From: a virus
Length of the DNA: 57,413 nucleotides
Strand: one strand, 5' to 3'
Virus record (IMG/VR): IMGVR_UViG_3300032116_000239
Span: 1-57,413 of that record
Shown: positions 38,131 to 46,152 of the stretch, one piece after another
Layout of the letters: each line of letters begins with the position of its first letter
Numbering within the stretch: the first letter of the stretch is position 1
Made by a program: the position numbers and the translations under genes
Notes under the pieces: generated by a model
What the model was told of the DNA's origin: nothing
What the model saw: the letters and a program-made list of their open reading frames with translations, nothing else
Database searches by the model: none

Positions 38131-40182
38131 ATGCCAACGCCTAAGATGCCGCCGGTTCAGTACGACTTGATCCGCCTCGGTGGAGGCTTGGATCAGGTCA
38201 CGCCGACGTTGACTCTGCCGCCAGGCTTCGCGCGCAAGGCCGCCAACTTCGAGTGCAACGTCAGCGGCGGCTACACCCGCATCGCAGGCTACGAGCGCTT
38301 CGATGGCCGGACCAGCCCGTCAGCGGCCCTCTACAACATTCTGATCTGCACCTTCACCGGCGTCGTCGCGGTCGGCAACACGGTCACCGGCATGACGTCT
38401 GCGGCCACCGGCAAGGTGATCGCCGTGACCGACACGACGGTCGTGGTCACGCGCCAGGTGGGCGACTTCGTTGTGAGCGAGGGCCTGTCGGTCTCTGCCG
38501 TGCAGAGGGCCACCGTAACGGGAATTCAAGGCGTCAGTGCCGACGGCCTGACCGACGCGCAGTACCGCAACCTGGCGGCCGACGAGTACCGCTCCAGCAT
38601 CCAAGCGGTGCCCGGGTCCGGCAAGGTCCTGGGCGTGGCCATCTACAAGGGCGACGTCTACGCTTGGCGCAACGCGATCGGCGGCGCCAGCGCGGCCATG
38701 TTCAAGGCTACGACCAGCGGCTGGACTGCGGTGACGCTGGGCAAGGAGCTCGTCTTCACCAACGGCGTGGTCGACATCCCCGAGGGCTCAACGGTCACCG
38801 GGCAGTCCAGCGGCGCCACGGGCGTGGTGGCCAGGACGGTGCTGCAGGCCGGCTCTTGGGGCGGCACCACGCTGGCCTCAGGCCGGCTGATCCTGTCCAG
38901 CACCACGGGCACCTTCACCACCGGCGAAAACCTGCGCATCGGTGCGACAGTCCACGCACACGCGGGCGGGGCGGCCACGCAGATCACGTTGCTGCCCAAC
39001 GGGCGGTACGAGACCGTCGTCGGCAACTTCGGCGGCGGCGACGCCAACTTCCGCCTCTACGGGTGCGACGGCGTCAACCGCGCGTTTGAGTTCGACGGCA
39101 CGGTGTTTGTGCCGATCGCAACCACGATGCCCAGCGACGTTCCTCTGCATGTGGCTGTGCACAAGCAGCACCTGTTCCTGTCGTTTGGCGCGTCGCTGCA
39201 GTTCTCCGCCCTCGGGTATCCGTATCAGTGGGACCCCGTACTGGGCGCTGGCGAGATCGCCATGAACGGCCAGATCACGAATCTGATCGTGCTGCCCGGC
39301 GACCAGACCAGCGGTGCGTTGGGCGTCTACACCCGGCGCGATACCTCGGTGCTGTACGGCACAAGCGAGGCCAACTTCTCGCTGTCGACGTTCAACACGG
39401 GCACGGGTGCGGTGCCCTACACCGCGCGCAACATGGACCAGGCCTACGTCCTGGACGACCGCGGCATCATCAGCTTGGGCACGACGCTGAACTTCGGCAA
39501 CTTCTTGCCGGCGTCGCTGACCATGAACCTGCGGCCGTACTTGCAGAGCCGGATCAACTTGGCCACGGCCAGCTCGCTGAACCGCAACAAAGGTCAGTAC
39601 CGGGTGTTCTTCTCTGACGGCACCGGCATCTACATGACGATGATCAACGGCAAGTTGATCGGCTCGATGCCTGTGGAGTTTCTGGACCCCGTGGTGTGCT
39701 GCGATGAGGGCGAGGACGCCGACGGCAACGCGGTGTCGTTCTTTGGTTCCGATGACGGGTTCGTCTACGAGCTCGACAAGGGCACCAGCTTTGATGGCGA
39801 CATCATCTCTGCCAGCGTCAACCTGGTCTACAACTCGATCAAGTCGCCGCGGATTCTGAAGAGATACCGCAAGGCCAGTGTCGAGCTGGCGGGCAACTAC
39901 TACACCGAGATCCAGTTCGGCTACGACCTTGGTTACCGAAGGGCGGAGATCCCTCAGCCCTTGGACGCGGCATTCCCAAATGACCTCAGGTCAAGCTACT
40001 GGGACTCCATGATCTGGGACAACTTTGTGTTTGACGGTTCTGACGTAACGCCGTCGGAGATCGAGATCAGTGGCACGGCAGAGAACATTGCCATCCGCGT
40101 GTCTTGCGCGTCGGATCTCTTTGAACCGTTCACGGTGAACACGATCATCATCCATTACACACCGCGTCGAGGACTGCGCTGA
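38131..40182 (+). CDS. Tail nozzle-like structural protein
   Basis: 683 residues, beta-rich throughout. RLGGGLDQVTPTLTLPPGFA at the start and LQFSALGYPYQWDPVLGAGE in the middle are shared with nozzle proteins of podoviruses (P22 gp10, T7 gp12 in role). FTGVVAVGNTVTGMTSAATG and STVTGQSSGATGVVARTV are short inserted OB- or Ig-like repeats. It should close the tail tip. It overlaps the fibre gene start by one base (TGATG). Confidence 0.8.
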   Translation: MPTPKMPPVQYDLIRLGGGLDQVTPTLTLPPGFARKAANFECNVSGGYTRIAGYERFDGRTSPSAALYNILICTFTGVVAVGNTVTGMTSAATGKVIAVTDTTVVVTRQVGDFVVSEGLSVSAVQRATVTGIQGVSADGLTDAQYRNLAADEYRSSIQAVPGSGKVLGVAIYKGDVYAWRNAIGGASAAMFKATTSGWTAVTLGKELVFTNGVVDIPEGSTVTGQSSGATGVVARTVLQAGSWGGTTLASGRLILSSTTGTFTTGENLRIGATVHAHAGGAATQITLLPNGRYETVVGNFGGGDANFRLYGCDGVNRAFEFDGTVFVPIATTMPSDVPLHVAVHKQHLFLSFGASLQFSALGYPYQWDPVLGAGEIAMNGQITNLIVLPGDQTSGALGVYTRRDTSVLYGTSEANFSLSTFNTGTGAVPYTARNMDQAYVLDDRGIISLGTTLNFGNFLPASLTMNLRPYLQSRINLATASSLNRNKGQYRVFFSDGTGIYMTMINGKLIGSMPVEFLDPVVCCDEGEDADGNAVSFFGSDDGFVYELDKGTSFDGDIISASVNLVYNSIKSPRILKRYRKASVELAGNYYTEIQFGYDLGYRRAEIPQPLDAAFPNDLRSSYWDSMIWDNFVFDGSDVTPSEIEISGTAENIAIRVSCASDLFEPFTVNTIIIHYTPRRGLR

Positions 40183-42521
40183 TGTCGAACTCGTATTACA
40201 ACCACGGAACCTATCCGACCCCGAACTCGCCGGGTTCGTCGGCTGCGTTGCGCGCGGAACTGCAGTCCATCACCGACGGCTTTGACCTGCTGCCGACTCT
40301 GTCTGGCAATGCCAACAAGGTCGCGGTTGTCAATGGAACTGGCACGGCGCTGGTGGCCAGCTCGGCCCTGCAATCGTTGGCCGTCACGAGCTCGACTGTC
40401 GACAGCACGGTAATCGGCGGCGCGGCGCCTGCCGCAGGCACGTTCACGTCATTGGCTGCGACCAGCGCCACGGTTGGCGGGGCGAACGTGGTTACGACCA
40501 CCGGCACGCAGACGCTGACCAACAAGACGTTGACGGCGCCGGTCATCAGCACCATCAGCAACACCGGTACGCTGACGCTGCCCACCAGTACGGACACGTT
40601 GGTCGGTCGCGCAACCACCGACACGCTGACCAACAAGACGATCAGCGGATCCAGCAACACGCTCAGCAACATCGCCAATGCGAGCCTGACCAACTCGTCC
40701 GTCACCATCGGCTCGACGTCGGTCAGCCTGGGCAGCACGGCCACCACGGTGGCGGGCTTGACGCTGACCAGCCCGGTAATCAGCTCGATCAGCAATACCG
40801 GCACGCTGACGCTGCCCACCAGCACGGACACGCTGGTTGGCCGGGCCACGACGGACACGCTGACGAACAAGACCATCAGCGGTTCGAGCAACACCCTGAG
40901 CAACATCGCCAACGCCAGCCTGACGAACTCGTCGCTGACAATCGGCAGCACCTCGGTGAGCCTGGGCGGCACTGCGACGACGCTGGCTGGGCTGACCAGC
41001 GTGACGTCCACGAGCTTCGTGGGCGCGCTCACCGGCAACGCCAGCACGGTCACCAACGGCGTCTACACGAGCGGGTCCTACGCTGATCCTTCGTGGATCA
41101 CAAGCCTGGCCGGCAGCAAGGTCTCGGGCAACATCAGCGGCAACGCGGCCAACGTCACCGGCACGGTGGCCGTGACCAACGGGGGCACGGGAGCCACCAG
41201 CGCCTCGGGCGCGCGCACGAACCTGCTGCCCTCATTCACCGGCAACGCCGGCAAGGTGCTGGCCGTCAATGCCGGCGCCACGGACGTCGAATACATCGTG
41301 GCCGCTGGCACAGGCACCGTCACCAGCGTGGCCGTTTCGGGCGGCACGACGGGCCTGACCACTTCTGGCGGCCCTGTCACGACGGCTGGCACCATCACCC
41401 TGGCCGGAACCTTGGCGGTGGCCAACGGTGGCACGGGTCAGACGTCGTACACCGATGGCCAGCTGCTCATCGGCAACAGCACCGGCAACACCCTGGCCAA
41501 GTCGACGCTGACCGCGGGCAGTGGCATCTCCATCACCAACGGCGCGGGGTCGATCACCATCGCGTCGACGGCGGGGATGGTGTACCCCAGCGCGGGCGTT
41601 GCGGTGTCTACCGGGTCGGCATGGGGGACGTCGCTTACAGCGCCCACCGGCGCGATCGTCGGCACTACCGATACCCAGACGCTGACCAACAAGACGCTGA
41701 CAACGCCGGTCTTGTCTGCGACCACTTCCAACACTTCTGGCGCGCTTGGCTACGGTTCGGGCGCTCTGTCTTTTGGAACGGGGGCAACCTCGCTCACGGT
41801 AGCCACTCGCGAAGAGGCGAACTCGTTCACCGGTGCCAACGTGTTTGGCAACGTCAGCGGGCAGACGTTTCTTGCGTCAACCAACGCCTCGCAAGACGGC
41901 GTGGTTGTCAACGGCCGAGCCGGCGGGGCGAGCTCGTACCGCGTCACGATCGCGCCGACGACCTTGTCGGCGTCACGCAGTGTCACGCTGCCTGACGCAG
42001 ACGGCGTGGTCGTGCTTGCCGCTGCAACGCAGACGCTGACCAACAAGACGCTGACGGCACCGGTCATCAGCTCGATCAGCAACACCGGCACGCTGACTCT
42101 GCCGACGAGCACCGACACGCTGGTGGGTCGAGCTACGACGGACACGCTGACGAACAAGACGCTGACCAACCCGGCGCTGGGCAACAGCAACCTGACCGGC
42201 ATCAAGAACGCGACGTTCAACAGCCAGACCACCATCGCCACGACGAGCGGCAGCATCACGGTGGACTGGACGACGGCCCAGAACCAACTGCAGACCGAGC
42301 CTACGGGCACGATCACCTACACCTTCACCGCGCCGCCCGGGCCGTGCCACCTGCAGCTCATCATCAACAGCGACGGCACCAGCACGGCGCAGACGATCAA
42401 CTGGCCGGGCACGGTGATCCAGTATGGCGCCACTTGGGCCGGGGCGAACAACAAGAAAGCCGTCATCAACTTCTGGTACGACGGCACCAACTACCACATG
42501 ATCGGCACAAACCAGGTGTAA
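40182..42521 (+). CDS. Repeat-rich tail fibre protein
   Basis: 779 residues. The N-terminus (YYNHGTYPTPNSPGSSAALR) is an attachment domain known from podovirus fibres. The shaft consists of repeats of TLTNKTLTAPVIS and NTGTLTLPTSTDTLVGRATT at about residues 113, 205 and 635; the first two are a near-exact duplication of about 78 residues that includes TISGSSNTLSNIANASLTNS. The C-terminal domain (LQLIINSDGTSTAQTINWPG, VINFWYDGTNYHMIGTNQV) is a standard fibre tip. Low-complexity Thr/Ser/Asn/Gly shafts of this kind are trimeric beta structures. Host recognition is likely. Confidence 0.82.
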   Translation: MSNSYYNHGTYPTPNSPGSSAALRAELQSITDGFDLLPTLSGNANKVAVVNGTGTALVASSALQSLAVTSSTVDSTVIGGAAPAAGTFTSLAATSATVGGANVVTTTGTQTLTNKTLTAPVISTISNTGTLTLPTSTDTLVGRATTDTLTNKTISGSSNTLSNIANASLTNSSVTIGSTSVSLGSTATTVAGLTLTSPVISSISNTGTLTLPTSTDTLVGRATTDTLTNKTISGSSNTLSNIANASLTNSSLTIGSTSVSLGGTATTLAGLTSVTSTSFVGALTGNASTVTNGVYTSGSYADPSWITSLAGSKVSGNISGNAANVTGTVAVTNGGTGATSASGARTNLLPSFTGNAGKVLAVNAGATDVEYIVAAGTGTVTSVAVSGGTTGLTTSGGPVTTAGTITLAGTLAVANGGTGQTSYTDGQLLIGNSTGNTLAKSTLTAGSGISITNGAGSITIASTAGMVYPSAGVAVSTGSAWGTSLTAPTGAIVGTTDTQTLTNKTLTTPVLSATTSNTSGALGYGSGALSFGTGATSLTVATREEANSFTGANVFGNVSGQTFLASTNASQDGVVVNGRAGGASSYRVTIAPTTLSASRSVTLPDADGVVVLAAATQTLTNKTLTAPVISSISNTGTLTLPTSTDTLVGRATTDTLTNKTLTNPALGNSNLTGIKNATFNSQTTIATTSGSITVDWTTAQNQLQTEPTGTITYTFTAPPGPCHLQLIINSDGTSTAQTINWPGTVIQYGATWAGANNKKAVINFWYDGTNYHMIGTNQV

Positions 42522-42524
42522 GAC

Positions 42525-44618
42525 ATGGCAGATCGCTATTGGGTCGGCGGCACGGGTAGCTGGAGTGCCACAAACACCGCCAACTGGTCTGCGTCGTCTG
42601 GCGGGGCCAGTGGGGCGAGCGTTCCCACGTCCGCCGACAACGTCTTCTTTGACAATGCGTCGGACAGCGGAGCGGATTACACGGTCACGATTACGCATGA
42701 CCCCGCCGCCAGTTGTGCAAACCTGACCATCAGCTCTCAGGACTTCATCCTCACACTTGCCTCCACAAATGTCAGGCTGAACATACATGGATCTATCAAC
42801 ATAAACCCGGTTGTTTCAGGTAGATATAACGCCACCAATACGCATGAGTGGTCCCTGAATGGGACAGGCGCTCAGACAATAAGCCTGTCTAATGCCGCAA
42901 AATTAAGCAACGGGACTCTTGTATTTAACTCAAGCGGCACATACACGCTGTCCACCGGAGTGACTACGGGTGGTTCAGTTACGGTGCAAAACCCGTCGAC
43001 GCTTGCGCTTGCCGGGTTTACGTTAACCATCGCGTCGGACTTTACGCTTAATTCTGGCGGAACCATCAGCTTCGGCACCGGCGGCGTTATATACAGCACG
43101 GCGTCAAACATAACGCACACGTTCAACGGAACCGTAACCGCAGGCACGGGCCACGTCTGGATGAACGGCGCAGGAACCCAGACGCTCAATGGCGGCGGAA
43201 AGACTTTCTACCAAGTCACCATGGGCAGCGTAAGCGCAACCAGCTTGGTTGTGAACGGGGCCAACACGTACACGAACCTCATCTTTGCAAGCCCTGCCAA
43301 TGTTTCCAGGACAGTAACTGTCTCCGCCAATCAGACTGTTACGAGCGCATTGAACTTTGGTGGTGCGTCGCCGACGTCAAACCCCCACGACCGGCGCACG
43401 GTCATCAAGTCCAATACCTTCGGAACGCAGCGCACCATTTCGATCGCAACTGCTCAGAACGTCCAGACGCTTGACTTTGAGGACATTGCGATCACTGGGG
43501 CGGCTTCGCCCATCAGCGGCAGCAGCCTGTCGAACAGACTGGGCAATTCAGGCATCACTTTCACTGCAGCCAAGACCAGCTACTGGGTGGGCGGCACGGG
43601 CAACTGGAGCAGCGACGCTGGCACCAAGTGGGCCGCGTCTAGCGGAGGAGCTGCTGCCGTAACAAACTACCCGCTGGCTCAAGATACCGTCGTCGTCGAC
43701 AACAGCAGCGGAACCGGCACTATCACGGTCGACACGCTAAATTTCCCGCAGGCAGTAGGGACATTGGACCTGAGTGCAAGAAGCTCAGGTGCTCTTACCT
43801 TCTCCGCCGGCAGCTCTGCGTTCTACATATACAAGGATTGGAAACTGAGTTTTGTTATGGCATTTGGCGGCACAAGCTCCGTCCACCTGCTAAATCGCTC
43901 TTCTGGAAGCATTGACAGTAACGGAGCATCCGTAGACACCAACGTCACCATCAACGCTATTGGCGGAACTGTTTCCCTGCTTGATGCCTTTTCTCAAACG
44001 TCTTCGTATTCTGTTTCACTTACGACGGGCACTCTTGATCTGAACGGAAGCAACTTTACGTGCGGATCATTTTCGGCGGCCGGGTCGTCGTCGAGGACAC
44101 TGGCTCTTGGATCAAACAATTTGGTTTGCGCAGGTAGCGGCGCAAGCGCATTTTCCGCCAGCGGTTCTGGTTTTTCGGTTACCGGCACAGGCAAGATCAG
44201 GATGACGTCTGCGTCGGCCAAGACGTTTGCCGGCAACGGATTGACGTATCCCGAGCTGGAGAACGGCGGCGCCGGATCGCTCACCATCAGCGGCAACAAC
44301 ACGTTCACGACGATCAGCAATTCGGTCCAGCCGACGACGTTCAACTTCACGTCGGGCACCACGCAGACGGTCACCAACTTCAACGTCTCAGGGACTGCGG
44401 GAAACCTGGTCACCATCACGGCGACCTCAACCGGCCAGGCCACCTTGTCCAAGGCGTCCGGCACGGTGTCGGTCTCGTACACCAGCATCAGCAAGTCCAA
44501 CGCCACGGGCGGGGCGACTTGGCGCGCGCTGGCTGCTGACGGAAACGTGAACGGCGGCACCAACACCGGCTGGATCTTCTCCAGCGGCAACGGACTCTTC
44601 TTTGGGAGCAACTTCTGA
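42525..44618 (+). CDS. Second tail fibre/spike, beta-helix-like
   Basis: 697 residues. It begins MADRYWVGGTGSWSATNTAN, and the same unit returns at about residue 354 (SYWVGGTGNWSSDAGTKWAA), so it is a two-domain duplication. Between and after are Ser/Thr/Asn/Gly-rich strands resembling a right-handed beta-helix. GC content falls in 42700-44250 relative to the flanks, which points to separate acquisition. It may be an alternative or additional adhesin. No hydrolase active site is apparent. Confidence 0.75.
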   Translation: MADRYWVGGTGSWSATNTANWSASSGGASGASVPTSADNVFFDNASDSGADYTVTITHDPAASCANLTISSQDFILTLASTNVRLNIHGSININPVVSGRYNATNTHEWSLNGTGAQTISLSNAAKLSNGTLVFNSSGTYTLSTGVTTGGSVTVQNPSTLALAGFTLTIASDFTLNSGGTISFGTGGVIYSTASNITHTFNGTVTAGTGHVWMNGAGTQTLNGGGKTFYQVTMGSVSATSLVVNGANTYTNLIFASPANVSRTVTVSANQTVTSALNFGGASPTSNPHDRRTVIKSNTFGTQRTISIATAQNVQTLDFEDIAITGAASPISGSSLSNRLGNSGITFTAAKTSYWVGGTGNWSSDAGTKWAASSGGAAAVTNYPLAQDTVVVDNSSGTGTITVDTLNFPQAVGTLDLSARSSGALTFSAGSSAFYIYKDWKLSFVMAFGGTSSVHLLNRSSGSIDSNGASVDTNVTINAIGGTVSLLDAFSQTSSYSVSLTTGTLDLNGSNFTCGSFSAAGSSSRTLALGSNNLVCAGSGASAFSASGSGFSVTGTGKIRMTSASAKTFAGNGLTYPELENGGAGSLTISGNNTFTTISNSVQPTTFNFTSGTTQTVTNFNVSGTAGNLVTITATSTGQATLSKASGTVSVSYTSISKSNATGGATWRALAADGNVNGGTNTGWIFSSGNGLFFGSNF

Positions 44619-45163
44619 TGTACGCACTCATTCAAGCCGGGGCCGTTGTAACGTACCCGTACTCCATCGGCCAGTTCCAGGCCGACAACCCGCATGTGGC
44701 GCTGCCGATGTCGCCGACCACGGCGCAGCTCAACGAGGTGGGCATCTACGCCGTCACCCCGGCCAGCCCGCCTGCGGCCTCGGTGGGCCAGGTGGTCGAG
44801 GAGACCACGCCGGAGCTGGTGTCTGGGGCGTGGATGCAGGCCTGGGCGGTGCGCGCAGCGACACCCGCCGAGGTGACGCAGCAAGAGCAGGCGCTGCTGG
44901 CCGACATCGTGGCCGCCACCCAGGCCCGCTTGGACGCCTTCGCGCGCACGCGCAGCTACGACGACATCAAGAGCGCCAGCGACTACGCCGGCTGCTCGGT
45001 GCCCAAGTTCAGCGTCGAGGGCACCTACTGCCGCGACGCCCGGGCCGAGACCTGGGCCAAGCTGTACGACATGCTTGACGAAGTGAACGCCGGCACGCGG
45101 CCGATGCCTTCCAGCTTCGCGGATGTTGAGCCAGAATTGCCAGCGCTCGCCTGGCCGACCTGA
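44618..45163 (+). CDS. Tail-fibre assembly chaperone-like protein
   Basis: 181 residues overlapping the fibre stop by one base. The N-terminal half (GQFQADNPHVALPMSPTTAQ) and the C-terminal half (ALLADIVAATQARLDAFART, SASDYAGCSVPKFSVEGTYC) recall DUF4376-type proteins encoded after fibre genes. A role in fibre folding or attachment is inferred. Confidence 0.6.
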   Translation: MYALIQAGAVVTYPYSIGQFQADNPHVALPMSPTTAQLNEVGIYAVTPASPPAASVGQVVEETTPELVSGAWMQAWAVRAATPAEVTQQEQALLADIVAATQARLDAFARTRSYDDIKSASDYAGCSVPKFSVEGTYCRDARAETWAKLYDMLDEVNAGTRPMPSSFADVEPELPALAWPT

Positions 45164-45174
45164 AAGGTGTTGTG

Positions 45175-45642
45175 ATGTTGGAAGCACTCTTCTCTTTTCT
45201 CGGCGGCTCGGTTTTCCGCATGATCTGGGGCGAGGTTTCGGCTTGGTACAACAAGCGGCAGGATCACGCTTTCGAGATTGAGCGCTTGCGGCTGCAGTCC
45301 GACCTGGACGCAGCGCAGCACCAGCGCACGCAGGAAATGCTGCGCCTGCAAAGCGAGCTTGGCATCAAGACGGTGGCGGCGCAAGCAGAGGCGGATGTGG
45401 CCACAGCCGAAGCCGACGCCTTTGTCAAAGCCATGGAGAACGCTTTCAAGCCCTCAGGCTGGGCCTTCGTGGACATCTGGAACGGAATCATCCGCCCGTC
45501 GGCTGCCACCATTGCGCTGACGTTGTGGGTGCTTAAGCTCAACAGCCAGAACTGGATCATGCAGGAGTGGGACATCACTCTGGCGGGGACGGTGTTGGGT
45601 TTTTTCTTTGCGGACCGCAGCCTTGGCAAGCGTGGAAGGTAA
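45175..45642 (+). CDS. Holin, 3TM type
   Basis: 155 residues from ATG at 45175, with AAAGG 8 bases upstream. An N-terminal hydrophobic segment (LEALFSFLGGSVFRMIWGEV) is followed by a charged coiled coil (about 25-75) and then two C-terminal membrane helices (RPSAATIALTLWVLKL, ITLAGTVLGFFFA). This is the layout of GTA_holin_3TM proteins. It permeabilises the inner membrane for the lysozyme encoded next. Confidence 0.8.
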   Translation: MLEALFSFLGGSVFRMIWGEVSAWYNKRQDHAFEIERLRLQSDLDAAQHQRTQEMLRLQSELGIKTVAAQAEADVATAEADAFVKAMENAFKPSGWAFVDIWNGIIRPSAATIALTLWVLKLNSQNWIMQEWDITLAGTVLGFFFADRSLGKRGR

Positions 45643-46084
45643 GGCTGTCGCGGTTGCACGGGACCTATGTCTCGTGTTCGAGGGCATGTACCTCAAGCCG
45701 TATCTGTGCCCGGCCAACGTGCCGACCATCGGCGTCGGCTCGACTTTCTACGAGGACGGTACGCGCGTATCGTTGGCTGATCCTGCGATCACTCGCGAGA
45801 GAGCGATGGCGCTATTGGAGTGGGAGCTAAACCACTGCCTGCCCAGAGTGCGGCGTTTGTGCCCGGGGCTCAAAGATTGGGGCGAACAGGCCACGGGCGC
45901 CATTCTGGATTTCGCCTTCAACTGCGGCGTCGGCGCTTTGCAAGGCAGCACGTTGCGCAAGCGCATCAATGCTGACGACGAGGCAGGAGCCAAGGCCGAG
46001 CTGATGCGCTGGACGCGCGGCGGCGGCCGAGTTTTACCAGGACTTGTGAAAAGACGTGCGGCAGAGGTAGCGCTGCTGCCCTGA
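45632..46084 (+). CDS. Endolysin, T4-lysozyme-like (RrrD type)
   Basis: 150 residues if it starts at GTG 45632; a TTG at 45608 is an alternative. The catalytic motif E-8-(D/C)-5-T is present: Glu17 in VFEGMYLKP, Cys26 in place of Asp, and Thr32 in VPTIGVGST. Helices around NCGVGALQGSTLRKRIN and RWTRGGGRVLPGLVKRR are family-typical. It hydrolyses peptidoglycan glycan strands. No signal-anchor is evident, so export should depend on the holin. It overlaps the holin gene by 11 bases. Confidence 0.88.
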   Translation: MEGKAVAVARDLCLVFEGMYLKPYLCPANVPTIGVGSTFYEDGTRVSLADPAITRERAMALLEWELNHCLPRVRRLCPGLKDWGEQATGAILDFAFNCGVGALQGSTLRKRINADDEAGAKAELMRWTRGGGRVLPGLVKRRAAEVALLP

Positions 46085-46106
46085 CGCCCCTACAATTTTC
46101 TCCGGG

Positions 46107-46140
46107 AAGGGCTGCCCATCGGGCGGCCCTTTCTAGCTTT
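46107..46140 (+). terminator. Rho-independent terminator after the lysis genes
   Basis: AAGGGCTGCC / GGCGGCCCTT, a 10-bp stem with one G-U wobble and a 5-base loop, followed by a T-rich tract. Confidence 0.85.
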
Positions 46141-46152
46141 TGAGGCCTGAAC

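Noticed and set aside
40520-42170. CRISPR array or non-coding repeats in the fibre gene
   Set aside because: The repeats are in frame, encode TLTNKT / TLTLPTSTDTL shaft units, and have no unique spacers of constant length.
29625-44618. Diversity-generating retroelement acting on the tail-spike or fibre genes
   Set aside because: Some related temperate podoviruses have one, but no reverse transcriptase ORF or template/variable repeat pair with A-specific changes is visible anywhere in the window.
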